Shown: positions 53,319 through 63,141, counted from the first letter of the stretch. The stretch is 64,000 nucleotides of DNA from Rhynchopus sp. YZ270_cl-10 (GCA_964035575.1 OZ037839.1:1191220-1255219), one strand, 5' to 3'. Numbers and translations are program-made. The notes: generated from the letters alone by a model not told the origin.

Positions 53319-54737
53319 ATGGAACTGTGTGTGCAGGGATATGATGAAAACAAATACGTGATTGAGGTGGGTGAGAAGGACACAACGGAGACGATGCGGG
53401 AGAAGGTGGCGTCTGCAACAGGGTTGTGCGAAGACAGCTTCCGCATGGGCTTCGGAGGGAAGGAGGAAGGAGAGGACATCACAGAACTGAGTGCTGGAGA
53501 CACAGTCGTGTTGACGAAGTCGACGAAGTACCAATCTGTTGAGGAACTTCGTGCCTTGGGTGAGACAGACATTTCCGAAGCGAGGTTGGCGACTGTGAAG
53601 GATCCTGAGGTGGCTTCTCTGCTTCTTCAGGCGGAGGTTGCGACTGTTATTCCGGAGCTGTTCTTGAGCGAAGCATCGTTTACGAGACTTGATCTCTCTG
53701 CTGTGTCTGGTGTGACACGAATTGAGGAAGGCTTCCTCTCCGGGTGTGCGTTTGTGGAAACCGTTGACTTGTCGGGATTGTGCAAGGTTACGCACATTGA
53801 GGATGGCTGTCTCTCTATCTGCCCATCGTTGACAAGGCTTGACGTGTCAGGGTTCACTGGTGTGACGGTGATAGGGGACTCGTTCCTCGCAGGAAGCGAC
53901 GTCACAAATCTTGACTTATCCCATATGACGAGTGTGACGAAGGTTGGTGAAGGCTTTCTTGTATCCTGCAGCTCGTTGAAAAGGATTGACATCTCAGGAT
54001 GGCGCAGAATCACACACATTGAGGACAGCTTCTTCTCTCACTGCACCTCGTTGGCAACCATTGATTTGTCAGCTTTTTGCAGTGTCATGAAGATCGACTC
54101 CGACTTTCTCTCCAACTGCTCGTCGTTGACCACCATCAGCTTTTCAGGGATGACCAATGTGACGGAAATTGGGAACCAGTTTTGTAGGGCCTGCACCTCG
54201 TTGGAAACGATTGACTTGTCAGCACTGCACAAAGTTGCGAAGGTGGGTGACTACTTTCTCTGGTATTGCACCTCGCTGGGAAGTATCGACCTTTCAGCTT
54301 TTGGCAGCATCACACACATTGAGGACTGCTGGATGGAATACTGCTCCGCGTTGACAACAGCAGACTTATCAGGAATGAGCAATGTTACGCAGATTGATAC
54401 ACATTTCCTGCAAGACTGCAAATCCTTGACCACGCTGGACATGTCAGGTTTTGGCACGGACACAGAGATTCAGTGTAACTTCCTGCTCAACTGCAACGCA
54501 CTCACAACAGTCGTCTTGCCAGGCAACATCGACATTGACGAGATGTTGTCTCTCCCGAATGGAGACCCTAGAATGAGCACCTACAAGGAGGCCTTCTATG
54601 TACGTGTGCGTGAGATTTACGCAAGGTTTACGGAACAGTTCGAAGATGTGCGGATAGAAGCTTTTGAGGCAGTACGAACAGACGTGTCTGGAAGTGCAAG
54701 ACAATGTATTGCATTGAAAGCAGGACAACATGCATAG
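53319..54737 (+). CDS. UBL-LRR protein without tail, copy 3
   Basis: 472 aa. The ubiquitin-like domain (1-68) and linker are near-identical to copy 1. There are 12 LRRs, then the post-LRR region (VREIYARFTEQFEDVRIEAF) up to ALKAGQHA and a stop. The tail seen in copies 1 and 2 is absent: homology stops exactly at the first tail codons (AGQ) and unrelated DNA coding a hydrophobic segment follows in the same frame after the stop. LRR framework residues are unchanged, while residues beside FLxxC differ from other copies (for example EDSFFSHC against EDNFLWEC). It looks like a complete, shorter family member made by a recombination that removed the tail. Confidence 0.85.
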   Translation: MELCVQGYDENKYVIEVGEKDTTETMREKVASATGLCEDSFRMGFGGKEEGEDITELSAGDTVVLTKSTKYQSVEELRALGETDISEARLATVKDPEVASLLLQAEVATVIPELFLSEASFTRLDLSAVSGVTRIEEGFLSGCAFVETVDLSGLCKVTHIEDGCLSICPSLTRLDVSGFTGVTVIGDSFLAGSDVTNLDLSHMTSVTKVGEGFLVSCSSLKRIDISGWRRITHIEDSFFSHCTSLATIDLSAFCSVMKIDSDFLSNCSSLTTISFSGMTNVTEIGNQFCRACTSLETIDLSALHKVAKVGDYFLWYCTSLGSIDLSAFGSITHIEDCWMEYCSALTTADLSGMSNVTQIDTHFLQDCKSLTTLDMSGFGTDTEIQCNFLLNCNALTTVVLPGNIDIDEMLSLPNGDPRMSTYKEAFYVRVREIYARFTEQFEDVRIEAFEAVRTDVSGSARQCIALKAGQHA

Positions 54738-54761
54738 ACGCGCTGGTGTGCGTTGTTCGTT

Positions 54762-55070
54762 ATGATTTTTGGTAGACTCTTTCCTGATTTTGTTGCAAGC
54801 ACAAAGCCGTTGACGACCTTGGCCGATACAGGGCTGTATAGTATAGGGTTCGTGGATCTCAACTTCCCGACACCCATACCAGATATGTTTTTCGCGTTGC
54901 AGACCTTGGTGCTGACGGTGCTGCCGTTGTACGTTCCGCTCATGCTTGGTGTGGACAGTGAGGTGTACTGGAGGATTCTTCCCGTGGTGGCGGGGTGCTG
55001 GGGGGTAGCGTTCGTGACCTTCATCTTGACGCGGGTATTCAAAATGAAACCGAAGGTGGACCAAGACTAA
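54762..55070 (+). pseudogene. C-terminal fragment of a membrane protein
   Basis: 102 codons from the ATG of MIFGRLFPDF. Two likely membrane segments: FFALQTLVLTVLPLYVPLML and ILPVVAGCWGVAFVTFIL, then a basic end KMKPKVDQD. I do not recognise the family. It lies in the same frame as LRR copy 3, immediately after its stop, so it may be the 3' end of an unrelated transporter-like gene joined to the LRR gene by recombination. It could also be a small two-span protein in its own right. Confidence 0.4.
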
Positions 55071-55621
55071 GCAATTATGTTTCATCGTACAAACTTTTCT
55101 TTCCCCCTTATGTTTGAGGCCTCCCCTCAGAGAGCTTTTTTTGCCCTCCGTGAAGAAGGGTTTTTTGAGTGTTTTCCTTGCATCGGACAGTGTTTCAAAG
55201 CTGTTCTCTTGTGAATACTGTTGCCCGCAGGTTGGCGAGCTACGATACCTGAAACACATTCGGTGTTCCGCTGTTGTTTATTCTTTGTCAAAGATAAATC
55301 TCAGGAGTGCCTTTTAAACGTCCTGTCTGCCATTTCGGTTGATGCAAATTATCGTGCTTCGGAAAAGTCATTTGGTCCAGAATAAATGTGGATCTTGTTC
55401 TGGACCAACGCTTTTCAAAGCACAGTACAAAAAGAGAGATCATTAACCGAATGCAACGTACTACTTTGGGGGTTCTCTGGGGAGTTAGTGTTCAGCCTTT
55501 TTCAAGCTTTTGTGCGTCTATTTTCATTTTGGTGAACTTCTCCCCTCTGTATCCCACAGAGTTCTCCTTTGCCAACCCCGAGTCTCTCGAGCATGTTGTC
55601 CCCCCATTTTGTTGTATCTTG
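55071..55621. other. intergenic before LRR copy 4
   Basis: No supported gene. The last about 35 bases (CTCTCGAGCATGTT) are shared with the leaders of copies 3 and 5. The rest is unique in the window. Confidence 0.5.
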
Positions 55622-55659
55622 CCTCCCTCCTCCTCCTTCTCAACACCACCCCACAACAG
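55622..55659 (+). promoter_or_regulatory. conserved pyrimidine tract and AG, LRR copy 4
   Basis: Same CCTCCCTCCTCC...CCACAACAG block as before the other copies, about 21 bases before the ATG. Confidence 0.5.
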
Positions 55660-55680
55660 AGCAACACTTCACTGGAAACA

Positions 55681-57249
55681 ATGGAACTGTGTGTGCAGGG
55701 ATATGATGATGAAACCAAATTCGTGATGGAGGTGGGTGAGAACGACACAACGGAGACGATGCGGCAGAAGGTGGCGTCTGCAACAGGGTTGTGCGAAGAC
55801 AGCTTCCGCATGGGCTTCGGAGGGAAGGAGGAAGGAGAGGACATCACAGAACTGAGTGCTGGAGACACAGTCGTGTTGACGAAGTCGACGAAGTACCAAT
55901 CCGTTGAGACACTTCGTGCCTTGGGTGAGACAGACATTTCCGAAGCGAGGTTGGCGACTGTGAAGGATCCTGAGGTGGCTTCTCTGCTTCTTCAGGCGGA
56001 GGTTGCGACTGTTACTCCGAACTGGTTCTTGTACCAAGCATCGTTTACGAGACTTGATCTCTCTGCTGTGTCTGGTGTGACACGAATTGCGTACGGCTTC
56101 CTCTCCGGGTGTGGGTCGGTGGAAACCGTTGACTTGTCGGGATTGTGCAACGTTACCCACATTGGGGATGGCTGTCTCTCTGACTGCACATCGTTGACAA
56201 GCCTTGACGTGTCCGGGTTCACTGGTGTGACGGTGATAGGGGACTCGTTCCTCCGAGGAAGTGGCGTCACAAATCTTGACTTATCCGCGATGACGAGTGT
56301 GACGGAGATTGGTATAAAATTTCTTATCTCCTGCAAGTCGTTGAAAAGGATTGACATCTCAGGATGGCGCAGAATCACACACATTAACAACCTCTTCCTC
56401 CAGAGCTGCACCTCGTTGGCAAACATTGATTTGTCAGCTTTTTGCAATGTCACGAAGATCGGCTACCAATTTCTCTTCAACTGTTCGTCGTTGACCACCA
56501 TCAGCTTTTCAGGGATGACGAATGTGACGGAAATGGGTGACGACTTTTGTTCGGGCTGCACCTCGTTGGAAACGATTGACTTGACAGCACTGCACGGAGT
56601 TGTGAAGGTGGGCGCCGAATTTCTTACGAGATGCACCTCGCTGGGAAGTATCGACCTCTCAGCTTTTGGCAATGTCGCAGACATCGGGCACAAATTTCTT
56701 TTTCAGTGCTCATCATTGAAATCAGTTGATTTATCAAAGTTGCTCAGTATCACACACATTAAGCGCGACTGGTTGCAAGGGTGCTCCGCGTTGACAACAG
56801 CAGACTTATCAGGAATGAGCAATGTGAGGGAAATTGGTGCAGAATTCCTGCAAGATTGCACATCCTTGACCACGCTGGACGTGTCAGGTATTGACAGGCA
56901 CACAGGGATCCAGCAGTACTTCCTGCACAACTGCAACGCACTCACAACAGTCGTCTTGCCAGGCAACATCGACATTGACGAGATGTTGTCTTTGCCGAAA
57001 GGAGACCGTGCAAGGAGCAACTACACGCAGTCCTTCTCTGCACGTGTGCGTGAGATTTACGCAAGGTTTATGGAACAGTTCGAAGATGTGCGGATCGAAG
57101 CTTTTGAGGCAGTACGAACAGACGTGTCTGGAAGTGCAAGACAATGTATTGCATTGAAAGCAGGACAAGAGAGAGAGAAGGGATTGATGCATGGGTTTGG
57201 AACAGGACAAACAGGAGGAGGACAAACAGGAACAGTACAAGCAAAATGA
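55681..57249 (+). CDS. UBL-LRR protein with truncated tail, copy 4
   Basis: 522 aa from MELCVQGYDDETKF, one residue longer in the first hairpin than copy 1. Ubiquitin-like domain, linker, 13 LRRs and the post-LRR region are all open. The tail begins (GFGTGQTGGGQTGTVQ) but ends in TGA where other copies have a glycine codon. Tail-coding DNA continues to about 57526. All domains except the tail are intact, so it may make a short-tailed protein. Variable LRR positions again differ (NNLFLQSC, GYQFLFNC, GAEFLTRC). Confidence 0.85.
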   Translation: MELCVQGYDDETKFVMEVGENDTTETMRQKVASATGLCEDSFRMGFGGKEEGEDITELSAGDTVVLTKSTKYQSVETLRALGETDISEARLATVKDPEVASLLLQAEVATVTPNWFLYQASFTRLDLSAVSGVTRIAYGFLSGCGSVETVDLSGLCNVTHIGDGCLSDCTSLTSLDVSGFTGVTVIGDSFLRGSGVTNLDLSAMTSVTEIGIKFLISCKSLKRIDISGWRRITHINNLFLQSCTSLANIDLSAFCNVTKIGYQFLFNCSSLTTISFSGMTNVTEMGDDFCSGCTSLETIDLTALHGVVKVGAEFLTRCTSLGSIDLSAFGNVADIGHKFLFQCSSLKSVDLSKLLSITHIKRDWLQGCSALTTADLSGMSNVREIGAEFLQDCTSLTTLDVSGIDRHTGIQQYFLHNCNALTTVVLPGNIDIDEMLSLPKGDRARSNYTQSFSARVREIYARFMEQFEDVRIEAFEAVRTDVSGSARQCIALKAGQEREKGLMHGFGTGQTGGGQTGTVQAK

Positions 57250-57526
57250 TTTGGGTTTGGAGCAGGACAAACAGGAACAAAACAAGCAGGAGGATTTGGA
57301 AGGTATGGAACAGGACAACAGGAGGAGGACATGCAAAAGGATTTGGGTTTGGGGCAGGACAAAGAGGAGGAGGACAAGCAGGAGGATTGGGAGGGTTTCG
57401 TGCAGGACAAACAGCAGCAGGACAGACAGGAACAGGAAAAGAAGGAGGGTTTGGGGCAGGACAAACAGGAACATAAGCAGGAGGATTTGAAGGACACTTT
57501 GGTGAACCTATTGAACTGCATTTTTA
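57250..57526 (+). pseudogene. disrupted tail of LRR copy 4
   Basis: Continues the Gly/Gln/Phe repeat after the premature TGA in the same frame (FGFGAGQTGTKQAGGFG), then shifts frame near 57315. It reaches GGTGAACCTATTGAACTGCA, which codes the conserved GEPIELH end in copies 1 and 2. The last codons are cut off at the junction with the duplicated spacer (GCATTTTTAG). Confidence 0.7.
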
Positions 57527-57797
57527 GAATTCATTTTTCGCTTTTTCCGTTTTCCCCACTCTAGCTCCTCCCCGCACATACTTTTCGCATTAATGGTGCC
57601 AATTGCAAAAGATTCCTCCCTCTTCTCCTCTCCCCTTTTATTTGCTTTATTGTGCCCTCTAAGAGTACGATCATTGGAGCGTTGCTGAGGGTGGGGGCAG
57701 TGCTGTGGACAGCATGGGAGGGACACAGCGGGTCTGTGGTGGGTCAAAGCAGAGCTTTCCACTCGTGATAGCTTGGTGCATTTTTTTTGTCCTGTGG
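57527..57797. repeat. duplicated spacer, copy 2, left part
   Basis: Matches 51346-51620 and stops at TGTGG, where the hAT element begins. The continuation is at 62600. Confidence 0.93.
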
Positions 57798-57813
57798 CAG
57801 GGCTTCCCGCAGG
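57798..57813 (+). repeat. hAT left terminal inverted repeat
   Basis: CAGGGCTTCCCGCAGG, matching the complement of the right end except one base. The CAGGG start is common in hAT elements. Confidence 0.93.
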
Positions 57814-58252
57814 ATCTGGGGTTTTGGCCTCCCAGGGGGACCAGCCAAAAAAAGGTGAAAATTTTTTTTTTTTCGCGCCTTGTTGTGTGTGGTATGTAGC
57901 ATTAACGCTGACTCTACGTTACGTTACGCGCCTTTACGCACTACGGACGCTCCCACTGACTACTTCTCTGAAGAACGTAGTGGGGGGTTATTTGCAAAAA
58001 ATTGAAGCTGAAACTTAGTTTCTGGTCTTTTTCAGGCACTATGTCGCCAAAAACGCTGGAAAAAAGAAAGGTAAAAAGAAAAAGCAGTTTCCTGCTCTGA
58101 AGAAAGTAGTGAACGGGGGGGGATCCTTTTCTCAATTTTGTTTACACTGATGGGGTGGGGTGGGGGAACCGCAATGCAACATAGCTCGATGACGACACAC
58201 GAAAAGGGTCAAAGGCTGCACACATAAAACTGATCCATACAATAAAATTCTC

Positions 58253-61200
58253 TCATGCTACAGTACCAAAATCGCGGCGTCTTCCTGTCTTTGGTGCCGC
58301 TTTGATGAATCGATCGACAACGCTGTTCAAAAACGGAAGAGAAGGCACCTGAGGTCCCTCAATTTTTATCCTCATGAGGGCATCTAACGTCGTGATCAGC
58401 ATGCTGGCCCTGAGACGCGTCAGTACCAGTTTCAAAACTGAAAATGCACGCTCCACCACAGCCGTACTACCAGGCAAGCATGCGACACGAAGAAGGAAAT
58501 CAACTGCTTTGGGCAACGTCAACGAATGGCACGCAACTGCATAACGCACAGCATCTGAGAACGTGTACTTCGCAGAGTTCGCGCTTGCTTCCCGCTGTTG
58601 CCTTATTTTTGTGAGGAGCAAGGTAAGCTGGAACCGTATTGTTTGCTTGTCATGATCGTTGTAAGGGGGGTCGTAGCTCTTCGTTTCCGGATAACCATCT
58701 AGTTTCTGGGACCGCTTGGTGCAGAAGAAGTGAGTAAGGTTGTGTATTAAGGCTTCGTCTTCATCGGGCTTGTCACCGAAGTCTCGCTGCGGATCCAGTA
58801 CTGCGATGTTTGTGAATATTGCGGAATCACAAAACCTTGCGGTAAGCTGTGCGATTAGATCTTTCACGTAGCTTCTAGTGGTGGTTTCGTGAAACCGAAG
58901 AAAAGCTTCCGGACAGACCTTCTTCCCCGACAAGCGAGCCACAACAGTGTTGTAGTACGTAGTCCATTGAAGATACTTGTACTCTGCACCGTTCTCCACA
59001 CCTTCCGCGAGTCGCTCGAGTGATTCCTGTGTGGACTTCAGCAGGTCAGGAATCATGACCAATCCAGCACAAGATTCTTGCAACTTCAGGTTCAGCGGCT
59101 TCATCACGATGAAGACGCTGGCGAGGAGGAAGTTTGCCGCAACGAACCTCGGCGACTCCAGCGTTTCCAACAGTCCCCTGGTGATGGCATCGCCGTCCTG
59201 CTGGTGGATCTGGCTGAGGGCGTGGTGGATGGAGGGGAGGGTGTTCAGCAGCGTCGTGCACCCTTTCTCGTTGGTGAGCCAACGGGTGTCGGCCCCCTTC
59301 TCCAGCTGCAGGTCTGGCAGGTTCAGCCACTCCACTACCTGCTTGAGCTGGTTGCAGGCGTTGGACACGGCCAAGACTCGTTCACCGGAACTGCGAACGT
59401 ACCAGTAGATGTCGCGCTGGCTGTTGATCGCACTCATCACGTCAACATGGCTCTGCCCAGCCCACTGCAGAGAGAGGTTCAGCTGGTGGTTTCTGCACCA
59501 GACGTAGATAATATAAATATTTTGAAAATACTTAAACCTCGTCTGCACACCAGAAAACCCACCCGACATCGTGTTGGTTCCATCGAACCCAACACCAACA
59601 ATCTTCTTCCCGCCAATCATCTCGCGGGCGGGTGGCTGCTCGTCCGTCTCCAGCGGTACCCCTCTCGCACGGTGCACGTCCATGTAGGACACTCTCTCTG
59701 CAATGTCGGTGTACACACCTGCCGCACCCTTCCCATCTGTCAACGGTGCGATACCCCAAAAATGCTCGAAGCTCTCGCCTTTGCCATCAACGCCACGTAT
59801 GTACACCGACAATTCAGAGCGACGGCAGATATCTTGCGTCTCATCAGCAAGCACAGTAATGTACTTACTTTGTCGCACGCGGGACTCGATGCGAAACTGC
59901 AGCTCGGTGTTAATCGCGTCCAGAAGCTCCTGCATTGTCCGCCTGCTAGTGTAGGAAGCGTTCTTCGTTTCAATGAAGGCCTTCAGGTCGGCGTCCCACC
60001 TTGCCGAGTGCTGTGCGAGGCTGGCGTAATTGGTGCTGTGGCTCACCCCTCGCTTCACCAACCAGTACAAATTGGCTGTGAGCTTCAGCAGCTGACGCCG
60101 GTTCATGCTCTGATGCGCTTTGGATGTCTTTACAATCATCCCGGTCCCGCTGTTCCGTGTCCTCTCTGCCTCCACAGCTGCCACGTGGCTCGCAGTTTTC
60201 GCGTGTTCAGGACACTTCTTTTTTGTGATTCGTGTCACATCACAACATGGGACTTCGAAAAACGAGCCATCTGCATCAGGACGCTTCGCGCTGATAGCCA
60301 GCGCAAGATGCTTCTTGCACAACCTGCACCAGTACCCTCTCTTTGATGCGAAGACCCACTCGTACTTATCAGCGGCGTTCAGGAACCTTTGCTGCTCAGA
60401 GAATGCCAACTTATTGGGGGTGTTGTATTCCGTGGGTTCTTCTGAGCTCTCGCTGTCTGCCATGTCGTTCTCGTTCTCGTTGTTGTCATCCTCCTCGTCG
60501 TCATCCTCGTCGTCGTCGTCCTCGTCCTCGTTGGTGTTGGTGTTGTTCTCGTTGTTGTCCTTTACGTTGCCATCCTCGTCGACGACCGCAACATCTTCGC
60601 ACTCCAAGGGGTTCCCTGCTAGGAATGACACCACTCCGTCGCACACGTCTCTGTCATCTGCCTCGGGCTCCACACCCTTTTTTTTCTCTTCGCAGTTCTT
60701 CTGAGGCTTCTTTCTTGGAATGTGGGGGTAGGGGATTTCGAACTTCCAGTCGGCTCCCCCCTCCGGTTCCTCCTGGTTGTCCAGCACCCACAAGTCCGCA
60801 TCCTTCGTACCCCCCTGCTGACGGGATTTTGCCTTCGGAGTGAGAACGGTGTGGTACTTTTTTGCGGCCGGTTTCGGTGCAGCCTTCGAAGAAGGAGGAG
60901 CTGATGAAGGGGGGACGTTGGTATTCGACAAGGCTGCCGTCACTTCCGGAAGAGGTTCAGGTGGGGGTGTTTCCCTTGCCCTGCGATCGTTCTCGTCTCT
61001 TTCCTTTACTCGCTGGATCACTGCGTCCTTCTTCTCGTAGCCCATCCCCGAGATCTTCCACGACATTCCACGAAGTGCCACTTGAACCTTAGTCTCTTCC
61101 CCAGTCCACGTGTTGTAGTAGCGGTTGAAGTCGTGTTTTTTTATTTCTTGAACAATATCTTCAGCAGTTGCGTTTTCGTCCAGCACAACCTTCCTCACCG

Positions 61201-61369
61201 CGGCCTGCTCACGGGCTGCGACCACGTCCCATGTGGCATACTCGTGGTTCTTTGCAACCGTTATTTTCTGCCTCTTCGGGGCCTGAGACGATATCTGGGA
61301 CTCCGCCGGTCGCTTTGCAAATTCCATTATGGAAACCTGTCTTGGTCCGGTGGACTTTTTTGGTGCCAT
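58253..61369 (-). CDS. hAT-family transposase
   Basis: 1038 aa, a single uninterrupted frame from ATG. Residues 1-330 are a Lys/Pro-rich region and an acidic run (281-302, DEDDDDEDDDEEDD), probably disordered. About 336-400 is a TTF-type zinc finger (C348, C351, C375, C376, C386, H389, H395). The catalytic core follows the DUF4371/hAT pattern: LADET (D509), GFDGTNTMSG (D596), the CRNHQLNL motif (625-632), DTRW (694-697) and, after the helical insertion, VVERAFSVLK with E973 in the C-terminal hAT dimerisation region, followed by RLRASM. All three acidic catalytic residues are present. It acts by cut-and-paste on the element's ends. The coding strand has a pyrimidine-rich leader with AG before the ATG, as in host genes. 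Confidence 0.94.
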   Translation of the reverse strand: MAPKKSTGPRQVSIMEFAKRPAESQISSQAPKRQKITVAKNHEYATWDVVAAREQAAVRKVVLDENATAEDIVQEIKKHDFNRYYNTWTGEETKVQVALRGMSWKISGMGYEKKDAVIQRVKERDENDRRARETPPPEPLPEVTAALSNTNVPPSSAPPSSKAAPKPAAKKYHTVLTPKAKSRQQGGTKDADLWVLDNQEEPEGGADWKFEIPYPHIPRKKPQKNCEEKKKGVEPEADDRDVCDGVVSFLAGNPLECEDVAVVDEDGNVKDNNENNTNTNEDEDDDDEDDDEEDDNNENENDMADSESSEEPTEYNTPNKLAFSEQQRFLNAADKYEWVFASKRGYWCRLCKKHLALAISAKRPDADGSFFEVPCCDVTRITKKKCPEHAKTASHVAAVEAERTRNSGTGMIVKTSKAHQSMNRRQLLKLTANLYWLVKRGVSHSTNYASLAQHSARWDADLKAFIETKNASYTSRRTMQELLDAINTELQFRIESRVRQSKYITVLADETQDICRRSELSVYIRGVDGKGESFEHFWGIAPLTDGKGAAGVYTDIAERVSYMDVHRARGVPLETDEQPPAREMIGGKKIVGVGFDGTNTMSGGFSGVQTRFKYFQNIYIIYVWCRNHQLNLSLQWAGQSHVDVMSAINSQRDIYWYVRSSGERVLAVSNACNQLKQVVEWLNLPDLQLEKGADTRWLTNEKGCTTLLNTLPSIHHALSQIHQQDGDAITRGLLETLESPRFVAANFLLASVFIVMKPLNLKLQESCAGLVMIPDLLKSTQESLERLAEGVENGAEYKYLQWTTYYNTVVARLSGKKVCPEAFLRFHETTTRSYVKDLIAQLTARFCDSAIFTNIAVLDPQRDFGDKPDEDEALIHNLTHFFCTKRSQKLDGYPETKSYDPPYNDHDKQTIRFQLTLLLTKIRQQREASANSAKYTFSDAVRYAVACHSLTLPKAVDFLLRVACLPGSTAVVERAFSVLKLVLTRLRASMLITTLDALMRIKIEGPQVPSLPFLNSVVDRFIKAAPKTGRRRDFGTVA

Positions 61370-62583
61370 CTTTTTTTTCCCCCTGTTAGTTGCCTGTATT
61401 TGGATGCGCGGGGACGGGAGGGTAGGGAAAATTAAAAAAAATGTGGAAAATTCCTAACAGGCAGCCTCGGAACACTCAAGGGCAGGCTGGTCCCCCCTGG
61501 TCCCCCCTGGTCCCAGGGGTGGGCGGGCACCCTGGGGTTTTTTCCATTTTTTTGGATCGGGCACCCGGGTTTTTTCTAAGGATTTTTACAGGCAATTTTT
61601 GGATTTTTCTGAGAACACGCTTTACGCTGCCCCCCTGCCGAAATATGTTCTCGGTTTTCCCTTTTCGGGGGGGTTTTTTTGGCCTTTTTCGGGTTTTCCG
61701 AGCTTTTACCCTCACTGTCACGGGGTCATTTTGAAAAAATGGGCAAGTTCTTGGCTGATACACGTTTTGGTCATTACCACCAGCGAGTCGCTTAACGGGG
61801 TTAAATTGAACTATGATTCTGGACCCACTGTAACGTGAACCGCCCTCGAAATTCAAGAAGGGGTCCTAAACCCGGGCGCGCTACGCGCTACGTGCACCCC
61901 GAATGTTCGGGAGGAATATAAAACGGCGCCGCAGGCGGAAAAAATAGGGTACAGTATAAAAAATGCAGCTTTACACCACAAAGCCACTCAGCGAATCCTT
62001 TTTTGCAGAGCAAAAAAGGGAAAATGGCGCCGCAGGCAAATTTTTTTATAAGGTGCAGCCCTGGGCGGCGCGGAATTATTTTCTTTTTCGTTCCTCAGTG
62101 CCGTCAGGGCCTGCCCAAGTGCGCCAACGCAATGCACTTTGCTACCACCGTGGTGGCGAGCACTTGCAGCACTGCAAGAAGCAAGGTTCCCTCGATGTTT
62201 GCAGTCACACGCACCATCTGTATTATTATTTATTCTGTTGTGCGGGAGGTGAAAGGGACGAGACCGAAGGAAGCGGGGTGGAGACTTTTTTTGTTCATTA
62301 TGGCTTGGTACCGCACTCCCCGGGCAGAGTGCGAGTTATTCTCAGCCACACGGGGCCCGGCCCGACCCCCCAGACTTTTTCCCCTAAGAAAAACCCTTAG
62401 AAAAATAAATTTTCCCCGTATAAAATCCTTAGAAAAAATAATTTTCCCCCCGTGTAAAATCCTTAGAAAAAATAAAATAAAATCAAAATCGGGCCCCGGG
62501 CACCCACTTTAGGCCCAGGCCTGCCTGGTCCCCCCTTATTTTTTTTTTTCTCCCAGGGGGACCACTGGTCCCCCCTGGTCCCC
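61370..62583. other. non-coding right part of hAT element
   Basis: Contains GGTCCCCCCTGGTCCC repeats at 61488-61515 and 62528-62587, and CCTTAGAAAAA repeats near 62395-62470 that are partly repeated at 61577. Short frames here are not gene-like. Probably the promoter and subterminal region for the minus-strand transposase. Confidence 0.6.
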
Positions 62584-62599
62584 CCTGTGGGAAGCCCTG
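62584..62599 (-). repeat. hAT right terminal inverted repeat
   Basis: CCTGTGGGAAGCCCTG, complement of the left end with one mismatch, followed directly by the TGTGG target duplication. Confidence 0.93.
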
Positions 62600-63141
62600 T
62601 GTGGCGATTACGCGGCCCCTCTGCCTGCTGACACCCCGTCAGCAACCTTGGGTAGAGTTCATCTACACAGGACGCTTTGGCAGAGTGGGTCTTTGCATTT
62701 TGCAATACCTTACAACATCTTGTTTCCCCGAGTGGAGCAAGCAGTCTTTTTCTGGGTTAAGACCAGGCAACATGCTTGAGTGCGACACAGGCTTCCCCTT
62801 CAGGGAGGACCGAGAAGAGCGTTGGGATCCATGAGAGTGTGCGCTATTGCGGTGAGGTGCAAGGCTGGTTTGGGGAAATGGGGAGTGGTGGTGGGGGGGC
62901 GGTGACACCATACACGTAACACATCCTGGGTGGTGTTTGAGTATCGTCAACTGTCAGGTGGGTGGGGTCATATGTATTGCAGCAAAGTTGCAGCACACAC
63001 CACGACTACAAGTTTAGGCAACACTGACTTGTACTGCGGACAACGTGTTTTTGCTATCAAAAATACCCACAAGGACGAGGGGATACAACAGCCTCGTGGG
63101 CACACCGCTGACACACCCTGGAAGCAAGCAACTAACAGTCT
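62600..63141. repeat. duplicated spacer, copy 2, right part
   Basis: Matches 51616 to about 52158 with few differences, including a 3-base deletion near 62844. Here the spacer passes almost directly into the LRR leader, whereas copy 1 has the inverted-repeat element in between. Confidence 0.93.

Larger units (their letters stand above)
57798..62599. mobile_element. complete hAT transposon, 4802 bp
   Basis: Ends are 16-bp inverted repeats CAGGGCTTCCCRCAGG with one mismatch. TGTGG occurs on both sides (57793-57797 and 62600-62604) and once at the empty site 51616-51620, so it is a 5-bp target duplication. Most hAT elements make 8 bp; shorter ones are known in some groups. It carries one long transposase gene on the minus strand. 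GGGGGACCAG-type motifs lie close to both ends and look like subterminal transposase sites. With a full-length transposase and matching ends it looks young and may still be active. Confidence 0.93.

Noticed and set aside
57240-57526. Possible programmed stop or frame use in the tail of LRR copy 4
   Set aside because: Both a stop and a frame change occur and the conserved end is cut off at the spacer junction, so simple decay explains it better.
58977-60346. Long plus-strand frames (up to 422 codons) under the transposase
   Set aside because: They are antisense to the well-supported hAT transposase and have no domain of their own.
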